A DNA stretch of 64,000 bases, taken from positions 186,001 through 250,000 of the forward strand of contig NZ_JBQDYF010000001.1 of the NCBI RefSeq assembly GCF_052044135.1, in the 5' to 3' direction. Shown here piece after piece: positions 17,447 through 25,830 of this stretch. Under the pieces are notes generated by a model that worked only from the letters and a program-made list of their open reading frames with translations, had not been told where the DNA came from and did no database searches. Source of the DNA: Salinisphaera sp052044135 (lineage in GTDB: Bacteria; Pseudomonadota; Gammaproteobacteria; Nevskiales; Salinisphaeraceae). How positions within the stretch are numbered: the first letter of the stretch is position 1; each line of letters begins with the position of its first letter. Position numbers and translations under genes: made by a program.

Positions 17447-18364
17447 ATGCGACGATCCACGGCAGCGCTTGATTTCAATCCGGCCCAGCGTTTCCTGCGG
17501 GCGGCTTCGTCCGTGTTGTGGCGGCGGCCGCGCCTGGCCGCAACGGCGCTGCTGGCGCCGCCGATGCTGTGGTTCGTGCTCATCTATCTGGCCGCGCTCG
17601 GCATACTTTTTCTATCCGCGTTCTGGACGGTCGATGATTTCACCGGCGAGATCGTGCATCGCTGGACGCTGGTCAACTTCGAAACGCTCGCCACCAGCGA
17701 GACCTACCGCGCGATCGCCGGGCGCACGCTCGGTATCGCGGCACTCGTGACCCTCACCGACATCGTGCTGGCCTTTCCCTGTGCCTATTTCATGGCGCGC
17801 ATCGCCGGGCCGCGGCTGCGCGCGACGCTGTTCGTGGTCATGTTGCTGCCGATCTGGCTGAGCTATATCGCCCGCGTCTACGCCTGGCGGCTGATCCTGG
17901 CGCACGACGGCGTGCTCAACTGGACGCTGCACGCATTGGGTCTGCCGGCAGCGGACATCGGTTACACCAACACGGCGATGTGGCTGGTGTTCTCCTATAT
18001 CTGGCTGCCATTCATGATCACGCCGATCTATGCCGCCATCGAGCGCGTGCCGGGCTCGCTGTTCGAGGCCTCGGCCGATCTCGGTGCGAAGGGCTTGCGC
18101 ACCTTCACGAAAGTGACGCTGCCGCTGGTGGTGCCCGGCATCATCGCCGGCTCGATCTTCACCTTCTCGCTCACGATGGGCGACTACATCACGCCGATCC
18201 TGATCGGCGGGCCGGGCTCGTCGTTCATCGGCAACGTGGTGTATGCCAACGTCGGCATCGCCAACGACATTCCATTCGCCGCGGCCTTCGCCACGATCCC
18301 GGCGCTGGTGATGGTGCTGTACCTGGCCGCGGCGCGCCGGCTCGGCGCGTTCGAGATGATGTAG
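17447..18364 (+). CDS. Polyamine-type ABC permease (PotB/YdcU-like)
   Basis: Inner-membrane permease of 305 residues with about six transmembrane segments. The ABC coupling loop includes EASADLGAKGLRTFTKVTLPLVVPGII. The ATG at 17447 follows a good GGGAG site and gives a normal N-terminus. An in-frame ATG at 17390, right after the binding-protein stop, is less likely because it would put the intercistronic hairpin inside the gene. It forms the channel with the next gene product. Confidence 0.9.
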   Translation: MRRSTAALDFNPAQRFLRAASSVLWRRPRLAATALLAPPMLWFVLIYLAALGILFLSAFWTVDDFTGEIVHRWTLVNFETLATSETYRAIAGRTLGIAALVTLTDIVLAFPCAYFMARIAGPRLRATLFVVMLLPIWLSYIARVYAWRLILAHDGVLNWTLHALGLPAADIGYTNTAMWLVFSYIWLPFMITPIYAAIERVPGSLFEASADLGAKGLRTFTKVTLPLVVPGIIAGSIFTFSLTMGDYITPILIGGPGSSFIGNVVYANVGIANDIPFAAAFATIPALVMVLYLAAARRLGAFEMM

Positions 18365-18374
18365 GGGCGCGATC

Positions 18375-19172
18375 ATGGAAAGCACACTCACCAAATGGCT
18401 GCTCGGCATCTGGACGGCGCTGGTCATCGTCTTTCTGTTCGTGCCGATCGCGATCATCGTGGTCTATGCCTTCAATCCGTCGAATATCCAGAGCTGGCCG
18501 ATTCCCGGGCTGTCGCTGAAATGGTTCCCGGCCGCCTGGCACAATCGCGAGATCCGGCACGCGCTGTGGCTGTCGATCAAGGCCGCGCTGCTGGCCACCA
18601 CCATTTCGGTCGTTCTCGGCACGGCCGCAGCCTTTGCCGTGCATCGCTTTCGGTTCTTCGGCCGCGACGCGGTGTCGTTCATCGTCGTGCTGCCGATCGC
18701 GCTACCGGGCGTGCTCACCGGTATCGCGCTCAATTCCTTCTTCGGCTTCTGGCACGTCGGGCTGTCGTACTGGACCATCGTGATCGGCCACGCGACCTTC
18801 TGTATCGTCATCGTCTACAACAACGTCATCGCGCGCCTGCGCCGTATCTCCGGCTCGCTGCGCGAGGCGTCGATGGACCTCGGCGCCGATGCCTTCTCGA
18901 CCTTCCGGCGCATCACGCTGCCGATGCTGTCCACCGCACTCATCTCCGGCGCGCTGCTGGCCTTTGCCCTGTCGCTGGACGAAGTGATCGTGACCACGTT
19001 CACGGCCGGTGCGCAGAACACGCTGCCGCTGTGGATCTTCGGCGCCATCCGCCTCGGCCAGCGCCTGCCGGAGGTGAACGTGGTGGTCACGGTCGTGATG
19101 CTCGCCACGCTCGTTCCGGTGATTCTGGCCTATCGCCTGATGAACCGCGCGCCGGCCGATACCGGCAAATAA
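18375..19172 (+). CDS. Polyamine-type ABC permease (PotC/YdcV-like)
   Basis: Second permease subunit, 265 residues and about six transmembrane segments. The coupling segment is REASMDLGADAFSTFRRI, followed by LDEVIVTTF, a PotC-type hallmark. It starts 10 bases after the first permease. It is the last gene of the operon: a hairpin with a T-rich tail follows 40 bases downstream. Confidence 0.91.
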   Translation: MESTLTKWLLGIWTALVIVFLFVPIAIIVVYAFNPSNIQSWPIPGLSLKWFPAAWHNREIRHALWLSIKAALLATTISVVLGTAAAFAVHRFRFFGRDAVSFIVVLPIALPGVLTGIALNSFFGFWHVGLSYWTIVIGHATFCIVIVYNNVIARLRRISGSLREASMDLGADAFSTFRRITLPMLSTALISGALLAFALSLDEVIVTTFTAGAQNTLPLWIFGAIRLGQRLPEVNVVVTVVMLATLVPVILAYRLMNRAPADTGK

Positions 19173-19212
19173 CGCATCGCCGGGGCGGTTGATCGCGTAT
19201 TCGTTCAGCAGC

Positions 19213-19239
19213 CAGCCGCTCCGCGGCTGGTTTGCTTTG
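19213..19239 (+). terminator. Terminator of the polyamine operon
   Basis: CCAGCCGC-TCC-GCGGCTGG is a perfect 8-bp stem with a 3-base loop, followed by TTTGCTTT. Confidence 0.8.
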
Positions 19240-19291
19240 GCCCGGCGTGCCCGCATGTTGTGGGTACGCAATCCTGCGATCGGATGCCGCG

Positions 19292-19591
19292 ATGTCCTAC
19301 GCCACGCGTGACGACCAAGAGCCCCGCGTGATCCGCTGGGCGGATATGACCTGGCGCGATTACCTGCGGATTGGCGCTGGCGTTTTCTTCTTTTTTCTCG
19401 GCATCGCCGGTCTGGTGCTGCCGATTCTTCAGGGCGTGCTGTTCCTGATCGTCTCCGCGATCCTGCTGGCGCCGTATTCGCGCTGGGTGCAGAAGCAACT
19501 CGCGCGCTTCGAGCGCAGGTTTCCGTGGCTGTCGGACAAGGCACGCGGCATCGCCACGCGCTGGAGCCGCAAGAAACCGGCCGATGAGTGA
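19292..19591 (+). CDS. Small inner-membrane protein, PGPGW/YbaN-like topology
   Basis: A protein of about 99 residues with two closely packed hydrophobic segments (residues ~27-60, GVFFFFLGIAGLVLP then FLIVSAILLAP) and a basic C-terminal tail. The layout resembles small PGPGW/DUF454-type membrane proteins, but the diagnostic motif is not exact. Its last 8 bases overlap the helicase start, so the two are translationally coupled. It may be the first gene of the helicase transcription unit. Function is unknown. The ATG at 19292 is chosen because the extension back to a TTG runs into the terminator region. Confidence 0.6.
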   Translation: MSYATRDDQEPRVIRWADMTWRDYLRIGAGVFFFFLGIAGLVLPILQGVLFLIVSAILLAPYSRWVQKQLARFERRFPWLSDKARGIATRWSRKKPADE

Positions 19592-22073
19592 GGCGATCGC
19601 GCCGGATCGTGTCGCTGTCGATCCCCGTATCGAGCGCTGGTTCGCCGACCGCGAGTGGCGGATCTTCGATTTCCAGCGCGCGGCCTGGGCCGCCCAGCGC
19701 CGCGGCGAATCGGGGCTGATCCATGCGCCGACCGGCACCGGCAAGACGCTGGCTGCCTGGTTCGGCGCGGTCAACGACTGGCTGGCGCGTGTCGACGACG
19801 AGTCCGCCACGCCGGGCCTGACCGTGCTCTGGATCACGCCACTGCGCGCGCTGGCCGCCGATACCACGCAGCATCTGGCGGCGTCCGTCGCCGAACTGGG
19901 CCTGAACTGGACCGTCGAGCGGCGTACCGGCGATACCAGGTCGCACGTCAAGGCGCGCCAGCGCAAGAAATTGCCGAGCGCGCTGGTGACCACGCCGGAA
20001 AGTCTGAATCTGCTGCTGTCCTACGCCAATCACGAGCAGATGTTTGCCGGGCTGCAGTGTGTGGTGGTCGACGAATGGCATGAACTGCTTTCGACCAAGC
20101 GCGGCGTGGCGCTCGAACTGGGGCTTTCGCGCCTGCGGGCCATTAATCCGCGGCTGCGAACCTGGGGTGTGTCGGCCACACTGGCCAATCTCGACGAGGC
20201 CGGCGACGTGCTCACGGGCGGCCAGCCGGTGACCCATATCCGCGGCGTGGTGCCTTCCACCACCGAAATCACGGCGTTGATCCCCGAAACCATCAAGCGT
20301 TTCCCCTGGGCCGGGCATATGGGCACGCAGATGGTGGCGCCGGTAATCGCCGCGCTCGAAAAAGCCCGGACCACGCTGCTGTTCACCAACACGCGCTCGC
20401 AGGCCGAACTCTGGCATCAGGCGCTGATTCGGGCCCGGCCGGACTGGCTGGAGAAAATCGCGCTGCACCACGGCTCGCTCGACCGCGAGCTGCGCGACAC
20501 GGTCGAGGCGATGATCGCCGATGGCCGGCTGGCCTGCGTGGTGGCCACGTCCAGCCTCGATCTGGGCGTGGATTTCTCGCCGGTCGATCAGGTGATCCAG
20601 GTCGGCAGCCCCAAGGGCGTGGCGCGGCTGCTGCAGCGGGCCGGGCGCTCCGGCCATCGCCCCGGCGTGCCCAGTCGGATTCTGTGCGTACCGACCCATG
20701 CCTTCGAGCTGGTCGAGATCGCGGCCGCGCGCAAAAAAGCACATGCCGGCGAGCTGGAGGCGCGGCGCCCGCTGACCGGCGCCATCGACGTGCTCGCCCA
20801 GCATATCGTCACGCGAGCGCTCGGCAGCACGGGCGCGGGTGGGGTCGCACCCGAGGATCTGCTGGCCGAGGTTCGCAGCACGCATGCCTATCGCGATATC
20901 ACCGACGACGAATGGCAATGGACGCTGGATTTCGTCACCCGCGGCGGGGCGGCACTCGCGGCTTATCCGGAATTCCGGCGTGTAGATCTCGTCGGCGGCA
21001 GCCTCGTCGTCAACGACCCGCGCATCGCGCGGCGGCACCGCATGACCATGGGCACCATCACCTCGGATGCCGCGATGAGCGTGCGCTGGGTCAAGGGCGG
21101 CCGGCTCGGCTCGGTCGAGGAACGCTTCATCGCGCAGCTCAAGCCGGGTGACGTGTTTCTGTTCTCCGGGCGGCTGCTGGAGCTGGTGCGCGTGAAGGAG
21201 CTGACGGCCTATGTGAAAACAGCCACCCGCAAGAATCGCCAGGTACCGCGCTGGGCGGGCGGGCGCATGGCGATCTCCGGCACGCTCGCGGATGCCATCC
21301 GCGAACTGCTCGAAGCCGCTCGAAACAACCACTACGACGAGCCGGAACTGGCCGCGATCCACGATCTGCTGGCAATACAGCAACGCTGGTCGGTGCTGCC
21401 GGCCGCCGATGAACTGCTGATCGAGCACGTCACCTCCCGCGAAGGCCGGCACTGGTTCTTCTATCCGTTTGCCGGGCGGCTTGCCCACGAAGGCCTGTCG
21501 GCGCTGGTGGCCTGGCGGCTGGCGCGCATGCACAAGGCGACGTTCCGCTTTTCGGTCAACGATTACGGCTTCGAATTGGTCACCCGTTCGAAGGTGGATT
21601 TCACCGAGAATGAACTGCGAGCCGCGTTGCCGGAAGACAATCTCGTGGACGATCTGCTGACCTGTCTCAATGCGTCGGAGCTGGCCAAACACGCCTTTCG
21701 CGATATCGCGCGTATCGCCGGGCTGGTATTTCCCGGTTACCCGGGTACATCCAAGAGCGCGCGCCAGATCCAGGCCTCCAGCGGGTTGGTCTACGACGTC
21801 CTGGCGCGTTACGACGCCGAAAATCGCCTGCTGGGACAGGCGCGCCGGGAAGTGCTTGAGCGGGAGCTGGAGATCGGACGGCTGCGATCCGCGCTCGCCG
21901 CGATTGCGGACCAGTCGATCCGGCTGGCCGAGCCGCCGCGGCTCACGCCGCTCGGTTTTCCGCTCTGGGTCGAGCGGGTGGCCAGTCAGGTGACCGGGGA
22001 ATCCTGGCGCGATCGGGTCGAGCGCATGACCGTGCAGCTCGAAAAAGCGGCGGATAAGAAATCGGGGCGTTGA
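19584..22073 (+). CDS. Ligase-associated DEXH-box helicase (Lhr family)
   Basis: An 829-residue superfamily 2 helicase of the Lhr type found beside the ATP-dependent ligase, exonuclease and PdeM in a DNA damage-response cluster. Walker A is APTGTGKT (residues 48-55). The Walker B box is VVDEWHE, motif III is GVSATL and motif VI is RAGRSGHRPG. A Lhr-specific C-terminal half follows with ATRKNRQVPRWAGGRMA. In this genome the helicase is cut off from the ligase by a ~7-kb polyamine block, and from pdeM by 1.16 kb of hairpin-rich DNA. It probably unwinds DNA or RNA:DNA in repair. Confidence 0.93.
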   Translation: MSEAIAPDRVAVDPRIERWFADREWRIFDFQRAAWAAQRRGESGLIHAPTGTGKTLAAWFGAVNDWLARVDDESATPGLTVLWITPLRALAADTTQHLAASVAELGLNWTVERRTGDTRSHVKARQRKKLPSALVTTPESLNLLLSYANHEQMFAGLQCVVVDEWHELLSTKRGVALELGLSRLRAINPRLRTWGVSATLANLDEAGDVLTGGQPVTHIRGVVPSTTEITALIPETIKRFPWAGHMGTQMVAPVIAALEKARTTLLFTNTRSQAELWHQALIRARPDWLEKIALHHGSLDRELRDTVEAMIADGRLACVVATSSLDLGVDFSPVDQVIQVGSPKGVARLLQRAGRSGHRPGVPSRILCVPTHAFELVEIAAARKKAHAGELEARRPLTGAIDVLAQHIVTRALGSTGAGGVAPEDLLAEVRSTHAYRDITDDEWQWTLDFVTRGGAALAAYPEFRRVDLVGGSLVVNDPRIARRHRMTMGTITSDAAMSVRWVKGGRLGSVEERFIAQLKPGDVFLFSGRLLELVRVKELTAYVKTATRKNRQVPRWAGGRMAISGTLADAIRELLEAARNNHYDEPELAAIHDLLAIQQRWSVLPAADELLIEHVTSREGRHWFFYPFAGRLAHEGLSALVAWRLARMHKATFRFSVNDYGFELVTRSKVDFTENELRAALPEDNLVDDLLTCLNASELAKHAFRDIARIAGLVFPGYPGTSKSARQIQASSGLVYDVLARYDAENRLLGQARREVLERELEIGRLRSALAAIADQSIRLAEPPRLTPLGFPLWVERVASQVTGESWRDRVERMTVQLEKAADKKSGR

Positions 22074-22163
22074 GTTCCGGTCATGGATGCCGGACGATTC
22101 GCGAGGTGCGCAGTGGTTCGGGTTTCGCACTGCAGTGCGAGCCCCTTCTTTTGCTTGCCCAAA

Positions 22164-22368
22164 GAGGGTGTAGACAAACCCTTATTCCGCCTACCGAATT
22201 TAAAAACAATGTCTTGGGTGTAGGTCGGATTAGCGCGCAGCGCGCGATCCGACGCTCAATCGGCGAGTGCCGAGGCTCGGCTGTCGGATTACGGTGCAAG
22301 CACCTAATCCACCTACGTAACGATCTGATATTGCGTTTATCACCGGCAGTTAAGTTGTCTACACCCTC
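22164..22368. repeat. Nested inverted repeat with 14-bp perfect arms
   Basis: GAGGGTGTAGACAA (22164-22177) is repeated exactly in inverse orientation at 22355-22368. The flanks continue to resemble each other outward (CCCCTTCTTTTGCTTG against the reverse of the T-rich block after 22368). Confidence 0.75.
22220..22316. repeat. REP-like hairpin pair
   Basis: GTAGGTCGGATTAG (22220-22233) is mirrored by CTAATCCACCTAC (22304-22316). Each end has its own hairpin: GTCGGAT/ATCCGAC with a CGCGC-AG-CGCGC core (22224-22253), and GGATTA-c-GGTGC-aa-GCACC-TAATCC (22286-22310). The GTAGGTCGGATTA head is of the kind found in REP/BIME repeats of proteobacteria. Confidence 0.7.
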
Positions 22369-23232
22369 AAAAAAAAGAAGGAACCAAGAAAAGGGCACCC
22401 GCATCGGCGCCGACTTTGCCGGTGCCGTACGAGGCGAGGAGCAGGGTTTTCCCGGCGTAGCCGGGATGCGACCGCCGGCGTTCGGCATGAGCCCCACGCT
22501 ACGACTCGTCCGGTTCGACCCGCCGAATGTCGCATCCCACAGCTTAGCTGCGGGAAGGCCCTGCTCCGCTTCTCGGGGCGACACTCCGATGCTCGCGGCG
22601 ACGGGATGCGGCAAAAACTCCGACGGCTTTGGCCGTCCTCAGACAGCTTGCCGCACCGGCGCAGTGCGCCGGACACCCGTCGCCGCTGCGCGTCTCCGTC
22701 GCCTCAGACGGGAGGTAATACAGACACGAACTCCGTTACCTCGCGCGCCGTGCCTGTATTCGGGTTCCCTTGAGCGCAGCGCCGAGCAGTGGAGGCCGAA
22801 AGAGGAGCAAGACAGCCGTGTGTCTGAGTGCCGCGTAGCGGCGCGAGTTTCGCGGCTGTCCCTCTTGCGGCCGGAGCCGCGCAGGGCACCGATGCGAAAA
22901 GCATCGGCGCAAGGTAGGGTGTCGTTTCCTTTGCTTCCTTTCGTTGGGACAAGCAAACGAAAGGGAGTCGCGCTACAGCGCGAAACCTCAAGTAACGCGA
23001 AACTCGCGAGTTTTCCAAGCGCGAACGCTCGAAGGCGGAGGAAGTTTTGTTTCGCTGTTTAATTTGCGGAGCCGGTTCTGACAGCGCCCTATCCGCACTG
23101 GATAAATCGAATACGTCGGTCGCCGATTGCTCCGTGCCCAGTGTATGACGCGACCCATGATGGGCACGATGCTCGCTTGGGGCCTCTTGCCGCCGCATTT
23201 AAGCTGGCCACACATCAACGTGTAAAAGACGG

Positions 23233-23916
23233 ATGACCGCAAGCGCCGATACACGACTCCCGCTCCAGCAAGCCGAGCTTGAACTGGCTGGCGAACGGCT
23301 GCTGCTGCGCGCCGATCACAGTCTGTTCTGGCCGGCCGGCGGGACGCTGTTCGTGGCCGACACGCATTTCGGCAAGGGCGGCGTGTTCCGGCGTCAGGGC
23401 GTGAACGTGCCGACCGGCACCACGGAGCACGATCTCGCCCGGCTCGAGCACGCGCTGGAAGTGACCGGCGCACAGCGGCTGATCGTGCTCGGTGACTTCG
23501 TACACGCCCCGCCGACTCGCGACGAGCCCTGGTTGATGCGGTTCGCCGAATGGCGCGCCCGGCACGACCATATCGGGATCGTGGTCACGCGCGGCAACCA
23601 TGATCGTGTGCGCCAGTTGCCGGTGGATATGGATATCGACTGGCAACCGGGCGCGCGCCGGATCGGGCCGTTCGTGTGCCGGCACGAGCCGGGCGAGGAT
23701 TTCCGTGGCCCGGTGCTCGCCGGCCATCTCCACCCGGTCGTGCGCCTGACGGCCGCCGGTGAACGCGTACGCTGCCCGGCGTTCTGGGTGCGTCCGGGTG
23801 GCATGGTGCTGCCGGCATTTTGCGGGTTTGCTGGCGGCGGCCGGATCGCGCCGGGCGTTGACGATCGTGTGTTCGTGATCGGCGAGGGCGAGGTGATTGA
23901 GGCGCGGCTGGCGTGA
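23233..23916 (+). CDS. pdeM: Ligase-associated endonuclease PdeM
   Basis: A 227-residue calcineurin-like metallophosphoesterase. Metal-binding motifs are intact: D43-x-H45 (ADTHFGK), GD at 87-88 (VLGDFVH), GNHD at 121-124, His151 and GHLHP at 164-168. This compact form with an N-terminal beta-hairpin (LLRADHSLFWPAGGTLFVADTH) is the PdeM nuclease of the ligase/helicase/exonuclease repair cluster. It would cut DNA ends or single strands in damage repair. It lies downstream of the helicase on the same strand, across the repeat-rich gap, so it probably has its own promoter. The ribosome site is weak. Confidence 0.92.
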   Translation: MTASADTRLPLQQAELELAGERLLLRADHSLFWPAGGTLFVADTHFGKGGVFRRQGVNVPTGTTEHDLARLEHALEVTGAQRLIVLGDFVHAPPTRDEPWLMRFAEWRARHDHIGIVVTRGNHDRVRQLPVDMDIDWQPGARRIGPFVCRHEPGEDFRGPVLAGHLHPVVRLTAAGERVRCPAFWVRPGGMVLPAFCGFAGGGRIAPGVDDRVFVIGEGEVIEARLA

Positions 23917-23968
23917 ATCAGCATTTCGGATTCGCCGTAACCGGTGCGGCGCGGGTAGAATCGCGCGG

Positions 23969-24772
23969 ATGTTGATCGCGATTATTGCCGGGGCGCTCAT
24001 CGGCGCCTCGTTCATGGGTTTTTCTGGCGCGCTGCTGGGCGCTGTTGTGGGTTACTGGGTCGCCCAGTTGCTGGCGATGGCCCTGCGGCGGGGCAATCTG
24101 GGCCAGATCCAGTCCCAGTTCCTGGATTCCACGTTCGCCGTGATGGGCGCGTTGTGCAAGGCGGACGGCCAGGTCACGCGCGACGAGATCCGCGTGGCCG
24201 AGGAATTGTTCACGCGTCTGCGGTTGTCGGATACGCAAAAGGACGACGCCCGTCGCTCGTTCAATCGCGGCAAGCAGGGCGATTTCGATCTGGATGCGGA
24301 AGTCGCGAAGTTCGTGCAGGTCGCCCGTGGCCAGCGCGCGCTGCACCAGATGTTCCTGCAGGTGCAGATCGCGGCGATCGCGGCCGATGGCAAGGTCAGC
24401 TCGGCCGAACATGCCGCGCTCATGCGCGTGGCCCGCGGGCTGGGCCTTTCCGAGATGGAGATTCGCCAGCTCGAGGCGATGCTGGGTGCGCGCGGTGCGG
24501 CTAGCGGCGACACTGGCGGCGACGGCATGGGGTCCCGGGCCGGCGTGTCGCCCGAGGATCAACTCAAGCAGGCCTACGACGTACTCGGCGTTTCGTCGGA
24601 GGCCAGCGACGCGGAGGTCAAGAAGGCCTATCGTCGCCAGATGAGCCAGAATCATCCGGATAAGCTGGCCTCCAAGGGTATGCCGGAGAGCATGCGCGCG
24701 ATGGCGGAGGAAAAGACCCGCGAGATCGGGGCGGCCTACGAACGCATCCGCGAGGCGCGCGGCATCAATTAG
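23969..24772 (+). CDS. djlA: DjlA-like membrane co-chaperone (TerB + J domain)
   Basis: A 267-residue protein. One N-terminal glycine-rich transmembrane segment (MLIAIIAGALIGAS...) is followed by a TerB-like helical domain (about 50-170), a Gly/Ser linker and a C-terminal J domain (about 200-267) with the HPD motif in QNHPDKL. In E. coli DjlA stimulates DnaK and is anchored in the inner membrane. The ATG at 23969 gives the expected N-terminus directly before the membrane segment. The gene overlaps the LysR gene on the other strand by 8 bases at their 3' ends. Confidence 0.93.
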   Translation: MLIAIIAGALIGASFMGFSGALLGAVVGYWVAQLLAMALRRGNLGQIQSQFLDSTFAVMGALCKADGQVTRDEIRVAEELFTRLRLSDTQKDDARRSFNRGKQGDFDLDAEVAKFVQVARGQRALHQMFLQVQIAAIAADGKVSSAEHAALMRVARGLGLSEMEIRQLEAMLGARGAASGDTGGDGMGSRAGVSPEDQLKQAYDVLGVSSEASDAEVKKAYRRQMSQNHPDKLASKGMPESMRAMAEEKTREIGAAYERIREARGIN

Positions 24773-25676
24773 TCTCCGCGCCGGGCGGCGAGCCGAAGCC
24801 GCGCCCAAGCCGGTCGATGAACCATTGCAGCGCGCGCCCGTGTTCGCCGCGACGCCACAGCAGGTAGGTGTCGCGCGCGGCCGGCCGGGTGGCGGTCGGC
24901 AGCGCAACAAGCCGCGCGCCGGCGATCGCGTCGACGACCCAGTGGCGCGGGCAGTAGCCGACGCCCAGGCCGCGTTCCAGGGCTTCGATCTTGGTACGCA
25001 TGCTCGATACGGTCAGCCGCGGCTGGCCGTCGATGAGGTTGCCGCTGCGCGGGGCGAACTGACGCGCGGTATCGGCGACCACCAGCGCACGATGCGCCCG
25101 GATCGCGTCTTCGGACAGTGGCCTTGGCGCGTCCACGAGCGGATGATCGGGCGCACAGCAGAAGACGAACTCGATGCGCCCGAACTGCGTGCGCTGGATG
25201 CTGGCGTTGGCCGGCGGGTCGGTGACCCCGATCGCCAGATCGACGCGCTCGTCGACCAGGGCCTCCCAGCTGCCGGCCAGGACTTCCTCGTTCATGCGCA
25301 CGTTGATGGCGGGGTGCGCGGCGGCAAATTCCGCGATCACCGGCCACAGATCGGCCGGCCGCTGGGTGGCGTCCACCGCGATCTTGAGTTCCGGCTCCCA
25401 GTGGTCCGCCTGGCGCCGGGCCGCGGCGGCGAGTTCTCGTGTGGCCACAAGAATTCGCCGGCCTTCGTCGAGCAGCAGGCGGCCCGCGGGGGTGAGCACG
25501 GCGCGATGACCGGTACGATCGAACACGCGGATGCCGAGCTCGGCCTCGAGTTGGTTGACGGTGTAGGAGATCGCGGAAGGCACGCGGTACAACGAGGCCG
25601 CCGCCGCCGCAAAGCTGCCGTGCCGGTCGATGGCGTCCAACACCTCCAATGCTTCCAGGCGGACGGACTCGGTCAT
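24765..25676 (-). CDS. LysR-type regulator divergent from wrbA
   Basis: A regulator of about 303 residues with an N-terminal HTH (VLDAIDRHGSFAAAAASLYRVPSAISYTV) and a LysR substrate-binding domain. The ATG at 25676 (MTESVRLEALEV) gives the usual N-terminus. It is divergent from the quinone oxidoreductase gene across 154 bases that contain a TTCGGA-AAA-TCTGAA dyad near its own start. LysR genes placed like this often control the neighbouring reductase, here possibly in response to quinones or another electrophile. Confidence 0.88.
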   Translation of the reverse strand: MTESVRLEALEVLDAIDRHGSFAAAAASLYRVPSAISYTVNQLEAELGIRVFDRTGHRAVLTPAGRLLLDEGRRILVATRELAAAARRQADHWEPELKIAVDATQRPADLWPVIAEFAAAHPAINVRMNEEVLAGSWEALVDERVDLAIGVTDPPANASIQRTQFGRIEFVFCCAPDHPLVDAPRPLSEDAIRAHRALVVADTARQFAPRSGNLIDGQPRLTVSSMRTKIEALERGLGVGYCPRHWVVDAIAGARLVALPTATRPAARDTYLLWRRGEHGRALQWFIDRLGRGFGSPPGAETN

Positions 25677-25688
25677 GGATGGTAGGCA

Positions 25689-25703
25689 TTCGGAAAATCT
25701 GAA
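25689..25703. promoter_or_regulatory. Candidate LysR operator, LysR/wrbA
   Basis: TTCGGA-AAA-TCTGAA is a 15-base dyad with one mismatch between arms. It starts 12 bases upstream of the LysR gene in the divergent gap. Confidence 0.35.
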
Positions 25704-25830
25704 CAACTATGCCAGAAAGCCTTGCTATGCGCGGCGGCGCCACAGGTCTAGTCTCGACATTGCTGCAGTCGGGTCGTCCGATTGAATCCGTTTGAACAAT
25801 ATTCAGGCCGAAACGGGCCGAGGAGTTCGT

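Larger units (their letters stand above)
22121..22987. repeat. Composite element bounded by ~44-bp imperfect inverted repeats
   Basis: The segment 22121-22163 and the reverse complement of 22944-22987 match at roughly 80% of positions. Both begin GGTTTCGC, have a 14-base palindrome at the same place (22126-22139 and 22969-22982), and share TTTGCTTG near the inner end. The 867-bp body carries no gene. It resembles non-autonomous or palindromic repeat families, but I cannot see other copies from one window. Confidence 0.6.
22074..23232. other. 1.16-kb non-coding stretch rich in short palindromes
   Basis: No convincing gene is visible. Long open frames exist on both strands but look like GC artefacts: low complexity, no family signal, no ribosome sites. 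The stretch holds at least seven short palindromes, for example CGCACTGCAGTGCG (22126), CCCGGCGTAGCCGGG (22451), GACGGCTTTGGCCGTC (22622), CCGGCGCAGTGCGCCGG (22656), CCGATGC-GAAAA-GCATCGG (22889), CGCGCTACAGCGCG (22969) and AAACTCGCGAGTTT (23000). Base composition is locally more AT-rich near 22330-22400 and 22920-23060. It separates the helicase and pdeM genes. Confidence 0.7.

Noticed and set aside
12495..19291. The polyamine block as a classical genomic island
   Set aside because: No integrase, direct-repeat ends or tRNA target is visible, and its base composition matches the flanks. Insertion is suggested only by gene order.
18702..22130. A 1142-codon open frame on the minus strand
   Set aside because: It is antisense to the second permease, the small membrane protein and the helicase, all of which have clear family motifs. 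The translation is Arg/Gly/His-rich with no domain, as expected for a GC-rich shadow frame.
22070..23062. A 330-codon open frame, and overlapping frames on the other strand, in the repeat-rich gap
   Set aside because: No family signal, no ribosome site, and the frame runs through inverted repeats and palindromes. It is better explained by low stop-codon density than by coding.
22074..23232. Possible CRISPR array in the repeat-rich gap
   Set aside because: The repeats are inverted and differ in sequence and spacing. There are no regularly spaced direct repeats and no cas genes nearby.
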